From positions 5,394,001-5,458,000 of the forward strand of contig NZ_CP068595.1 in the NCBI RefSeq assembly GCF_016772475.1: a stretch of DNA of 64,000 nt, written 5' to 3'. The notes under the pieces were generated by a model. That model was given only the letters and a program-made list of their open reading frames with translations, was not told the DNA's origin and searched no databases. The DNA is from Paenibacillus sonchi (GTDB lineage: Bacteria > Bacillota > Bacilli > Paenibacillales > Paenibacillaceae). This document shows positions 55,147 through 63,747 of the stretch, piece by piece. Each line of letters opens with the position of its first letter. Positions within the stretch are counted from its first letter, which is position 1. Position numbers and translations under genes: made by a program.

Positions 55147-58100
55147 TTGCAGACCCAAGCAACCGCGACCAAGGAAAAAGAGAACACTTCGGGCAGCCAC
55201 AAACCTTACAGCAATCCACTGACGTTCGTACGGCCAGCCGCAACAAAGCTACCGGACCCGGTAGAGATTATCCGGCGTGTCCGTCATAATCCGGCTTCTT
55301 TGAGCCGGGAAGACAAGCTGGCGCTCCAGCGTACCTTAGGCAACCGTGCCGTGGTTCAATTGTTATCCAGCCTGAAGGATGGGCCTAAGGATGAGAAAAA
55401 AACAGATAACTCAGCAGAGGCGTCAAAGGGCGGACAAGGACAGGGAAGCCCGGAAAATACTCCGGCTGAGCGGGAGCCTGCTTTTACGGAACCGGCACAA
55501 GCAAAGCTAAAACCGCTTAGCGCTCAGACTGAACCGAAGGCGCAGCAGAATGAAAAGCCCCGCAATATAACAAAGGTTAGCTCTGCACTCAAAGAGCAGA
55601 GTAAACCTTTGGCGAAAAGTTCACCTTCGGGCGCTAAAGCGGGTAAAGGAAAAGCAGATGAAGAGCGGCCGGACGAAAAAGAGAAAGCAGCAGCCCCTCA
55701 GGCTACAGAAACTGGGAAAGCGCAAGCGGCCGAAGCCCAAGATGCGAAGAATGTGAACGAAGGTAAAGAGTCCAAGGGAGAAAAGGAAGCAAAGTCAGAA
55801 AAAAAATCCAAGGCGGAGGATTCCAAAGGGGAATCCGCACAGAAGGGAGCACCGAAGGAACCATCCTTGGGTGAGGCCTTGGGCGCGTTGGCGGGAGAGG
55901 GGAAGGAAGAGCCGGCCAAGGCTAAGAAGGTGAACATCCACGGGGAAGATCCGGGGCAAATTCTCGATCAGCTGACCCATGTTCAGCCCACAGAGCTCGG
56001 GGATGCCTATGCCCAGGCTGTGGATGTATCCGCAGGCGCATTAGCGAAGCAGAAGCAGAAGACCCGGCAGGGGCTGCCGGTGATTCCGACCCCTACGGGA
56101 CTCAAGGGAAAAGTGCTGCAAGCCCGGAGAAAAATAGCGCCGCTGAAACATGACGTTCCGGACGGCTATAAGAGCGAACGGTCTGGCGGAAGCGCGCAAC
56201 CAGGAAATCTTGGGCGAATGGACATCGGGTCTTCAGGATCAGGCGGGAATCCGGAAGCCATGTTGGGCGAAATCCGTTCTGCTGCAGCGGTGCCGCCGGA
56301 AATCAGCCTGACAGGCGAGGCGGACCCGTCCCAGCTTGAAGGCTTCAGCCAGGAGGCCTCCCAGCAGGTAGGAGCAGCCAAGCGGGCGGAGATGGGCCAG
56401 ATTAGCCACCCGTTTGGTGAAAATGACATCTATCCCGAGCCGGACGGCTCCACCCTGAAAGCCGCAGAGCTGCAAGGAGGCCATGCCCCGGGAGCCAAAA
56501 GCTGCCTGTGCTGGGAGTGCCTGCGGACATGACTGCCGGGCTGAATCACAGCCTTGCTCCGGAAATGAAGAAGCAGCTGGGGGCCAAGCAGGCTGAATAC
56601 GGCAAGGAGAAAGCAGCGTTCGACAGCAAGGTGCAGCGCTCCAAAGCAGACAGCCACGCGCAAATCCAGCAGGCGGAGACCGAGGCCAAGGACAAGCAGC
56701 TTAGCCAGCAGGCCGGGGCAAAGGCGGAAGTGGATCATCTGCGCGGCGAATGGAAAAACGAGCTGGATGCGGCCGAAGCCGACTATGCCGGTCAGGCTGG
56801 AGCCGCAGCGCAGCAGAAAAAAGGCGAGATCAACAGCGTCCGGGCGGAAAAAGAGCGCGAAGCGCAGAAAAAGCAGTCCGAAGCTGAACGGGAAGCCACC
56901 CAGGCCTACAGCAAAGCCAAGAAGGAAGCCGACGGAAAACACGAGGAAGAAAAAGCGAAGGAAGAGAAGAAGGGCGGCTTCCTCGGCTGGGTCAAAGACA
57001 AGCTCGAAGCAGTGGTCGAAGTGGTTAAAAAGGCAGTTACCTTTATTTTCGAAGGCCTCCGGAAAGCGGTTAAGTTTATTTTTGACAAAGCCAAGCAAGC
57101 CGTGCTGGGCATTATTGAACTGGGCCGCAAGCTGATCACCACGCTGATTAAAGGCCTGGGAACGCTGCTCAAAAAGCTGGTTTCGGTTGTTTTTGCCAAA
57201 TTCCCTGGCATCGCCGCCAAAATATGCAGCAAAATTGACGGAGTCGTCAACAATGCGGTAAAGGCTGTCAACCAGCTGGCGCAGAAGCTCAAAACCAAAG
57301 TCACACAGGTTATGGATTTCCTGGCCGCCAAGGTGGATCAGGCGCTGGCTGCGGTGCAGAACTTCTACACCAAGCTGATCTCAACGTTAGGCCATCTTCT
57401 CATTGCTACCTTTCTGGATGTACTGTCACGGATTGGGGCGCTCGGCAAGGCGGCCAAGCGTTCGCTCAGCCATTTGGAAGGCAAGATGTGGGAGTATTTG
57501 CTGGGTGTGGACATCTCCAAGCCTATGGGGGCAGGAGCGGCCGAAGGCGGCGCCGGGCCACAGGCACAGGAGGAAGGTCAGGCTGCGGACGAGAAGCTTA
57601 CGGCAGATGACATCGAAATGGAGTCGGTTGAAGAAGGAGAGCTGGACCCGGCGCTGGTGCAGGAAGCGAACCTTAAGGACGGGGAAACGAAGCAGCTTCC
57701 AGGCAGCAGCAAGCCGGCTACGATGGACAGCATTATGGCGGATTTTGATACCGGAAAAGCGGAGCAAAGCGTTGGCGGCAAGATCGCCGACGGCGCGAAG
57801 CTTCGTGCCAGCAATGCGAAAATGTTGTTTGACCAGATGAAATCGTATGTAATAAAATGGATGAAGAGTAATGGATTGAAGCTTTTGGCGGCCATCGCGG
57901 GGATATTGGCTGGCGTCGTCGCTGCCGAGATTATCACAGGCGGGGCAATCACTGCCGCCCTTCCGATGATTATGAACCTGATCACCCTGTACCTGCAGGC
58001 AGATGCGATCAAATCCGTCGCCCAGACCCTGGTCCAAGCCTCTGGTTATATTGGCACCTACCTGAGCCAGGGCTGGCAGAAGATGATCGAGCCTGCGGCC

Positions 58101-59117
58101 ATCGCGCTCGCCACCGCACTTGCCATGGGACTGGTTGAGCTGGCGATGGAGCTCGGGTTCAAGGCGATTGGCAAAGGGCTGAACAAAGCCGGAAAAGCCG
58201 TAAAAAACAGCATCGGAGCCGCCGGTGCGGGAGTGAAGAAGGCAGCGGGCGCAGGGGTAAAGGGCATCAAGAGCCTGCTGAAATCCGGAGCCAAGCTTGC
58301 CTCTAAGAGCGGCAGCATGATCATCCGGGGCGGCAAAATCGTGATCAAGAGCCTGCAGAAAGGGCTCATGAAGGGGGCCAAAAAGCTCAGAGTCCTGCTG
58401 GACCGGGTTCTGCAGAGGTTTAAGTTTAAGAAGTTTAAGCTGGAGCGTAAGGGAGATCACGTTCTTCTCTACGGGGAAGTTAATCCTTGGGTTTTACTGG
58501 CTAATGGGCGAATAAAAAAAGTAGACGATCTTGAAGGTAAAAAGGCTGGAATTAGTACTCAGGCTGAATATGACAAAATTAAGAGTCTGAAGCCTTCTGA
58601 GAGAAGAGAAGTCTATGATAATGCAGTAGCTAAAGAAGACGGGAAGATTGATTTTGATAGTATAAAGGAACCACACCAGAAGTTCACAAAAGAACAACTT
58701 GCAACTAAACCAAAAAATTCACGTGATCCAAAAAAATGGCAAGATGCTGGAGGAAGCATCACAGTTGATGAGAATGGAGTATGGACTTATATTAATAGTG
58801 AAGGGGTAGCTGTACGTTATCCTGGAGGTTACCCAGACTTTACACCGTATTCACACCCCACTGTAGAACCAGTTAAAATTAAAATCGCAAGTCCAACAAA
58901 TCGACCAGCTGATTATAGAGCAGCCAATTTAGAAGCCGGATTAAGCAAAAATTCAAATCCACCGATCCCTGCGCTAGATGAACCGCCTAAAGGATATGTG
59001 TGGCACCATGTTGAAGATGGAGAAACAATGATCTTAATTGATGAAAGAGTCCACCAAGAGTTTACTCACAGTGGAGGAATTTCCAAAGTTAATGGCAAAA
59101 ATAGCGGGAATAGATAG
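55147..59117 (+). CDS. Large polymorphic toxin with WHH-type nuclease tip (one-base frameshift in the given sequence)
   Basis: About 1323 residues after adding one A at 56497-56500, which joins two overlapping frames as G-A-K-K-L-P-V-L-G-V-P-A-D-M. In order: L-S-R-E-D-K-L-A-L-Q-R-T-L-G-N-R-A-V-V-Q (52-71), a motif common at the start of DUF4157-type contractile-injection cargo; a Lys/Glu/Ala-rich low-complexity stretch (about 80-260); conserved core; coiled coil (about 470-610); amphipathic helices (about 610-780); two or three hydrophobic helices (about 905-1010); Lys/Gly-rich hinge; then an AT-rich C-terminal tip (from about 58490) ending W-H-H-V-E-D-G-E-T-M-I-L-I-D and H-Q-E-F-T-H-S-G-G, typical of the WHH branch of HNH/Endo VII nucleases. 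No signal peptide. Start is TTG 55147 after GAGGGGGGA. A SUKH immunity-type gene follows 12 bp later. Confidence 0.82.
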
Positions 59118-59129
59118 GAGAATGCAGTT

Positions 59130-59579
59130 ATGACACGATTTACTGAAACAAATGGACCTCTTTCTATGGAACAAATTGAAAAATTTGAGTCAAAGCATGG
59201 AATTAGTCTCTCGGAACAGTATAAAGGTTTTTTGCAAGAATTTAACGGGGGGCGTCCGGTCCCAAAAATGTTCAAAATTTCTGATGAACAAGGACCAGAT
59301 ATCGTGAGACTGTTTTTTGGTATTGGGGATATGTACGGCAATTTAGATGAAAATATAAAAATTTATGAAGACAGATTGCCTATAGGATTTGTCCCAATTG
59401 GAAACGACCCTGGAGGGAATGTAATCTGTATAGGAACGGATGAAGAGTTTGCTGGTAAAATTTATTTCTGGGATCACGAGGAAGAACCAGAAGATCCTGA
59501 TGACATGAGTAATGTGTACTTACTTGCAAATTCGTTTAGTGATTTTCTTGAGCAAATGTATGAAAACCCCGATGAATAG
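59130..59579 (+). CDS. SMI1/KNR4 (SUKH) family immunity protein
   Basis: 149 acidic residues of the SUKH superfamily: I-E-K-F-E-S-K-H-G-I-S-L-S-E-Q-Y-K-G-F-L-Q-E-F-N-G-G near 12-37, then F-V-P-I-G-N-D-P-G-G-N near 86 and a final S-F-S-D-F-L-E. SUKH proteins neutralise polymorphic-toxin nucleases, including HNH-type ones, so this is the predicted antidote of the toxin upstream. AGGAG is nine bases before ATG 59130, 12 bp after the toxin stop. Confidence 0.88.
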   Translation: MTRFTETNGPLSMEQIEKFESKHGISLSEQYKGFLQEFNGGRPVPKMFKISDEQGPDIVRLFFGIGDMYGNLDENIKIYEDRLPIGFVPIGNDPGGNVICIGTDEEFAGKIYFWDHEEEPEDPDDMSNVYLLANSFSDFLEQMYENPDE

Positions 59580-59635
59580 AGAGTTATACTTATACTGAAG
59601 TAGAACCTAGAAATTATTACCACAGCTATTTTAAT

Positions 59636-59678
59636 AGGGCTGATTGTGGTCAGACGACGCCATAATCAGCCTTTTTTT
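59636..59678 (+). terminator. Terminator after the first immunity gene
   Basis: GGCTGATTGTGG pairs with CCATAATCAGCC (one bulge), followed by TTTTTTT. It separates the intact toxin-immunity pair from the displaced cassettes. Confidence 0.85.
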
Positions 59679-59699
59679 CTGGTTTTCCAAACTTTCCCC

Positions 59700-59888
59700 C
59701 CTTTCTCAAGAATGAGCATAAAGTAGATCATGCACAAAGAGCAGATATTTATAAAAATGCAGTTCCTAATGACGGTAAGTTAGATTCAGGTAGTATAAAG
59801 AAACTAGAAACACTTATACTCGGTTGAATTTAGTGGCACAACAAAGGTTGATGGGCAAGTCAAAGACATTATTATGGCAACTAAGTAA
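59700..59888 (+). pseudogene. Remnant of a toxin tip/linker
   Basis: Broken reading frames encode R-A-D-I-Y-K-N-A-V-P-N-D-G-K-L-D-S-G-S-I-K-K, matching R-E-V-Y-D-N-A-V-A-K-E-D-G-K-I-D-F-D-S-I-K-E in the intact toxin tip (about 58610-58670). A stop follows, then a further short frame ending I-I-M-A-T-K stop just before the next immunity gene. No start or ribosome site; a silent tip fragment. Confidence 0.65.
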
Positions 59889-59917
59889 GACGATTTTTTA
59901 CTTTGGAGGGATACAAA

Positions 59918-60358
59918 TTGAATTATGAAAATTTAAGTAGTTTAATTCAAGAGAATTCTGACGAGAGCGATTTTACAAGTGGAATTACTGCAGAAGAAGT
60001 GATAAGAATTGAATCCGCCTTAAATGTTGAATTCCCACAAAGTTACAAATGGTTCTTGGAAAACTATGGTTCGGGCGGGCTGTTTGGCGTAGATATACTC
60101 GGTTATGGTAAATCTAGTCCTTCTGTTGTTTCAAAAACAGAAAAACTTCGAAATCTTGGAATGCCGTATGGCTACATTGTCATTGAGGATTGTAAAGAGT
60201 TTTTTTATTGTCTTGATACTACTGATATTTCGAAGGGGGAGTGTTCTGTAATATCTTGGGATAGAATATCAGGGTTTAATGGAAAACGTGCCGATAATTT
60301 TTATGAGTTCTTGTTCGAAAGACTTAGTGACGCTAAAGAGAATTGGGAGGAAGACTAG
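59918..60358 (+). CDS. Second SMI1/KNR4 (SUKH) family immunity protein
   Basis: About 146 residues. SUKH features: I-T-A-E-E-V-I-R-I-E-S-A-L-N-V-E-F-P-Q-S near 25-45, Y-K-W-F-L-E-N-Y-G-S-G-G-L-F and a later S-W-D-R-I-S-G-F-N-G. GGAGGG is seven bases before TTG 59918, which fixes the start. It differs clearly from the first SUKH protein, so it probably matches a different tip; the fragment just upstream is the candidate lost partner. Confidence 0.85.
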   Translation: MNYENLSSLIQENSDESDFTSGITAEEVIRIESALNVEFPQSYKWFLENYGSGGLFGVDILGYGKSSPSVVSKTEKLRNLGMPYGYIVIEDCKEFFYCLDTTDISKGECSVISWDRISGFNGKRADNFYEFLFERLSDAKENWEED

Positions 60359-60375
60359 CAGATTAATAACATGAA

Positions 60376-60657
60376 ACTATTATTGGTAAAGCTACCCCGG
60401 TGCGTACACACAAGGGCGAAACAAAAAACCACCAGAAGGGATAAATTACACTGATGCAGTTCCGGATTTTTCAACTGTTTCTAAAGGAAAAGTAGAAATA
60501 GAAGGAATGTCAATTAATAGAGATGATAACTTCAGAAAAGCAGATGAATTGTTGGTAAAAGAATGGAATGTATCTTGGAAGGAAGTGAATTTGGGCACTT
60601 AGGGGGAGTTTCAGAAGTAAGTAAGCTCGAAAAAAAATTATTGGAGGGAGTGAACTA
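60376..60657 (+). pseudogene. Degraded WHH-type nuclease tip
   Basis: An open segment reads P-P-E-G-I-N-Y-T-D-A-V-P-D-F-S-T-V and I-E-G-M-S-I-N-R-D-D-N-F-R-K-A-D-E-L-L; after a frame change it continues E-F-G-H-L-G-G-V-S-E-V. The last part parallels E-F-T-H-S-G-G-I-S-K-V at the end of the intact toxin, and the first part parallels its Y-P-D-F-T-P-Y and N-R-P-A-D-Y-R-A-A-N. The W-H-H segment itself is missing. There is no start codon with a ribosome site. Confidence 0.65.
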
Positions 60658-60658
60658 A

Positions 60659-61138
60659 GTGTCACAAATCGAACATCAAGTTTTTGGTCTACTGAATTAT
60701 GACTATGGATGGAAAAAAAATATTGTAATAACAATGTTTGGACATGAAAAATTGTTGACACTTTCGATTGATGCTGATATTGATGCTGAGTTTGAAGATG
60801 CTCAAATAATTGCTTATAAATTTTTCTTTAGAAACATGAATGAATTATTAATGAATGCGGAGGATGAAATTTTAAAGTATTATTTAGAAGTTATTGAGGA
60901 ATATAGAGAAAGACTTGGGGAAAAGTTTGCTGATAAAATGGCACCTGTCATCTCAAGTAAGGAAGAACTATCCAAGTTGATCGAGCCGAAGCGATTATTA
61001 TTCCCAATGGTATTTGATGAAAGAGTTAGACAAGTTGGTTTATTACTTGAATGTACTTGGGAACCTGAGCATGGTCTTGCTGTAAAATTTGAAGATGAAA
61101 AAATAGTAGAAGTAGGGTATCAGGATATAGTTCTCTGA
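60659..61138 (+). CDS. Probable immunity protein (DUF6985-like)
   Basis: 159 acidic residues, F-G-L-L-N-Y-D-Y-G-W-K-K-N-I-V-I near the start and C-T-W-E-P-E-H-G-L-A-V-K-F-E-D near the end, resembling DUF6985/DUF2262-type proteins found in immunity arrays. GGAGGGAGTG precedes GTG 60659. It lies directly after a degraded tip and before another, so an antidote role is inferred from context only. Confidence 0.7.
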   Translation: MSQIEHQVFGLLNYDYGWKKNIVITMFGHEKLLTLSIDADIDAEFEDAQIIAYKFFFRNMNELLMNAEDEILKYYLEVIEEYRERLGEKFADKMAPVISSKEELSKLIEPKRLLFPMVFDERVRQVGLLLECTWEPEHGLAVKFEDEKIVEVGYQDIVL

Positions 61139-61194
61139 GGGTTCATAAAAAACGTAATAATTTTTAAAAAGAGGTCCATTGACTGAATAATCGA

Positions 61195-61447
61195 CCATCG
61201 GAGCCGTTGGTTCGGGAGTTAAGAAGGCAGCGGGCGCGCTGGTGTAAAACCGGGAAAAAGAGGAGCTTTTCCACGCAAACCACCAACTCCAGAGGTTACT
61301 TGGCATCATGAACCTAATAGAGAAGGGATTCTACAATTAATACCGTTTGATCAGCATACAGCAAAAGGTGAAATACAATCTGTATTACATCCTAATGGAA
61401 AAGGAGGAATGGAGACTTTGGGGGGAGGAAGAAAAAGAAAAAAGTAA
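61195..61447 (+). pseudogene. Displaced cassette: toxin-core fragment fused to a second WHH tip
   Basis: Bases 61195-61240 match the toxin core at about 58213-58258 (I-G-A-V-G-S-G-V-K-K-A-A-G-A against I-G-A-A-G-A-G-V-K-K-A-A-G-A). The frame is then broken by one extra base and continues K-R-G-A-F-P-R-K-P-P, then V-T-W-H-H-E-P-N-R-E-G-I-L-Q-L-I-P and D-Q-H-T-A-K-G-E-I and stops at 61445-61447. The tip is a complete-looking WHH nuclease terminus different from that of the full toxin. It has no promoter or start, so it looks silent. Confidence 0.8.
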
Positions 61448-61504
61448 TGAAATGTTTCTATAATTCAGCGCTCTTCTAGAAGAGTGCATTTAGGGGAGAA
61501 CAAA

Positions 61505-61825
61505 ATGGAGAAACTTATTACATTGAGAAAAATACTAAATAATATTGAACAATTCGAGTGGTCAGATGCATTATTTCTTCCAGCTGATGAAACGTGGGAT
61601 TTAGATACAAAAGGTGCTATAATCGATCCAGATGATGTAGAGGATGACAGTGATGAAGTACCTGAATTTGCTAGGGAAAATAATTTAATGTACGCTTTAG
61701 ACATTCAAACTGTAAAAGGAATAATTAAAAATGCTTTAGTACAAAAGGTTGAATGTACAGATGAAGATTTAATCGAGGCCTTTTTATATTATTATGATAA
61801 TGACGCTTTTATAGTAACAAAATAA
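61505..61825 (+). CDS. Small acidic probable immunity protein
   Basis: About 106 residues, very acidic (I-D-P-D-D-V-E-D-D-S-D-E-V-P-E), no membrane segment. GGGGAG is six bases before ATG 61505. It lies 57 bp after the second WHH tip, in the position of that tip's antidote. I do not recognise the family with confidence; small acidic proteins after nuclease tips are typical immunity partners. Confidence 0.68.
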   Translation: MEKLITLRKILNNIEQFEWSDALFLPADETWDLDTKGAIIDPDDVEDDSDEVPEFARENNLMYALDIQTVKGIIKNALVQKVECTDEDLIEAFLYYYDNDAFIVTK

Positions 61826-61877
61826 ATAATAAATCGACTTTGGATATGATTAAGATATTATGCTTATGTGGAGTTCG

Positions 61878-61915
61878 ACCTTGGTTGGCTATAGGCCTTC
61901 CAAGGTTTCTTTTTT
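61878..61915 (+). terminator. Terminator after the last immunity gene
   Basis: ACCTTGG pairs with CCAAGGT with GGCTATAGGCC inside, followed by TTCTTTTTT. Confidence 0.85.
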
Positions 61916-62034
61916 GTCGGGGCTAATTAGTACAGATCCTGACCAACAACGATTATAAGTAAAACTCTATCAAAATTCCCTCCCCAGATGTAATCCCTCT
62001 TCCCAAAATAAGCTCGGTACTTCATACTAGCGGA

Positions 62035-62409
62035 GCAAAGCCTTGGCGGAAAAACGCCGACGGCACGAAGCTTTGTGCCAACAATGTGAAAATGGTGTTT
62101 GACCCGTTTAAATCGCATCTAATAAAATGGATGAAGAATAATGGTTGGAAGCTTTTAGCGGCCATCGCCGGGATATTGGTCGGCGTAGTCGCTGCTGAGA
62201 TCATCACAAGCGTTGCAATCACTGCCGCCTTTCCGATGATTATTAATTCTATCACACCGTACCAGATAGCAGATGCGATCAAATCCGCCACCCCGTATCC
62301 GCCGCCCCGTATCCGCCGCCCCAGAACCTGTGGCATCCGCTTTTCAATGGATAGTATTCACCAACAGTTAAACAAACTGAAACCTTTAATCCCGCAATAT
62401 CGTCTATGA
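62035..62409 (+). pseudogene. Diverged duplicate of part of the toxin core
   Basis: Bases 62037-62290 align along their length with the toxin core at about 57769-58020, including K-W-M-K-N-N-G-W-K-L-L-A-A-I-A-G-I-L-V-G-V-V-A-A-E-I-I against K-W-M-K-S-N-G-L-K-L-L-A-A-I-A-G-I-L-A-G. Many substitutions and small gaps separate the copies. After 62290 it runs into a Pro/Arg-rich stretch and unrelated sequence with a stop. No start site; a recombination leftover marking the far end of the array. Confidence 0.82.
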
Positions 62410-62470
62410 TGGGGTATATGAGCTTATGCCCATTTCCATTATCAGGCAGTAACAGGGAGGAAATCAAGCA

Positions 62471-63589
62471 GTGAACTCTTCATCATTACCGCAACGCTCT
62501 ACGGTCCGCAAGAAGAAACCCGTGCGTAAACGCAAGAAAAAAAGCTTCTTCCGTACACTCTTCAGAGTCTTTTTATTCGGCATTTTTTTGCTTTTGGCCG
62601 CCGGGGGCTGGCTGTATTTTGCCCCGTCCGCCCAGAACACCCGTTATCTGATTGCAGATACGCTAATAACCACCCAGCACCGCTATATGGCGAAATATAT
62701 TATTGGCGAAGAAGAACTGAAGGAACGTGTCACGGCATACAATCAGCGGTTTGAGCATATGGGAGACGAGAAGGACACCCACGTGATTAAAGAACCTGCA
62801 GCCGAAGAACAAAATAAACCGCTGGTTGAGGTAGAAAAGGTGTCAGGCAGCGGCTACACCGGATATGTTATGACGGTTAACGATCCGACCAAGGTCCGCC
62901 TGGGTGTGCCGAACAAGATCGGCTCAGGCGAAAAGGTGACCAGTATGGTGGCCCGCACAGGTGCAATTGCCGGCGTGAACGGCGGAGGGTTCGCCGATCC
63001 CAACTGGAAGGGCAACGGCTTCAAGCCGATTGGCCTGGTCATTTCGCAGGGCAAGCTGTTCTATAACGGCCTCGGCGGCAAAAAGTCTACACAAATTGTT
63101 GGCTTGGACAAGCAGGGGAAGATGATCGCCGGAAATTATACGCTGGATGAGCTGAGCAAGATGGGGGTACAGGAGGCAGTGACCTTTCAGCCCCGGATCA
63201 TTGTCAATGGCAAAGGGCTGATCAAGAATGCCGCAGAAGGCTGGGGGATTGCGCCCCGGACCGCGATGGGGCAACGTGCCGACGGCGCACTGCTGTTCGT
63301 GGTCATTGACGGCAGACAGCCCGGATACAGCATTGGCGCGAACCTATATGATGTGCAGCAGATTATGCTGAAGCACGGAGCTGTTATTGCCGCTAACCTC
63401 GACGGCGGTTCATCTACGGTTCTGGTAAAGGACAATGAGATTGTGAACAAACCGTCCTCGCAATATGGCGAGCGCTATTTGCCCACCGCCTTCCTGGTGT
63501 TCGAGCATCCGGAACAGGCAAAGATCAGGAACATTTGGGAAGGGCTCGACCCGTCCAAGATCGATGCAGGTAAAAAGCGCAGCCAATAA
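62471..63589 (+). CDS. Phosphodiester glycosidase (NAGPA)-family membrane protein
   Basis: 372 residues. A Lys/Arg-rich N-terminus (about 1-27) and one membrane helix (about 28-52) anchor a large external domain. The C-terminal NAGPA/EpsL-type domain (about 115-355) has G-V-N-G-G-G-F near 175, P-R-T-A-M-G-Q near 267 and A-N-L-D-G-G-S-S-T near 314. Family members cleave GlcNAc phosphodiesters or act in exopolysaccharide processing. GGGAGG precedes GTG 62471. Confidence 0.88.
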   Translation: MNSSSLPQRSTVRKKKPVRKRKKKSFFRTLFRVFLFGIFLLLAAGGWLYFAPSAQNTRYLIADTLITTQHRYMAKYIIGEEELKERVTAYNQRFEHMGDEKDTHVIKEPAAEEQNKPLVEVEKVSGSGYTGYVMTVNDPTKVRLGVPNKIGSGEKVTSMVARTGAIAGVNGGGFADPNWKGNGFKPIGLVISQGKLFYNGLGGKKSTQIVGLDKQGKMIAGNYTLDELSKMGVQEAVTFQPRIIVNGKGLIKNAAEGWGIAPRTAMGQRADGALLFVVIDGRQPGYSIGANLYDVQQIMLKHGAVIAANLDGGSSTVLVKDNEIVNKPSSQYGERYLPTAFLVFEHPEQAKIRNIWEGLDPSKIDAGKKRSQ

Positions 63590-63662
63590 GTACCCGCAGA
63601 CTTTTCATACATCCGGCATGGATGGAACTATGAATCTATGCTACTATAAGCAGAAACTGAGG

Positions 63663-63688
63663 TGCCGTTCCTTCCGGGGAACGGTATC
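63663..63688 (+). terminator. Possible terminator hairpin between the glycosidase and LysR genes
   Basis: TGCCGTTCC pairs with GGAACGGTA (one mismatch), followed only by TCTGTTTTA, so the terminator role is weakly supported. Confidence 0.4.
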
Positions 63689-63747
63689 TGTTTTAAGCGG
63701 GAAGAGAAGGTTCAGCAACAACAGTTCTTGCAAAAGGGGGAACAGGT

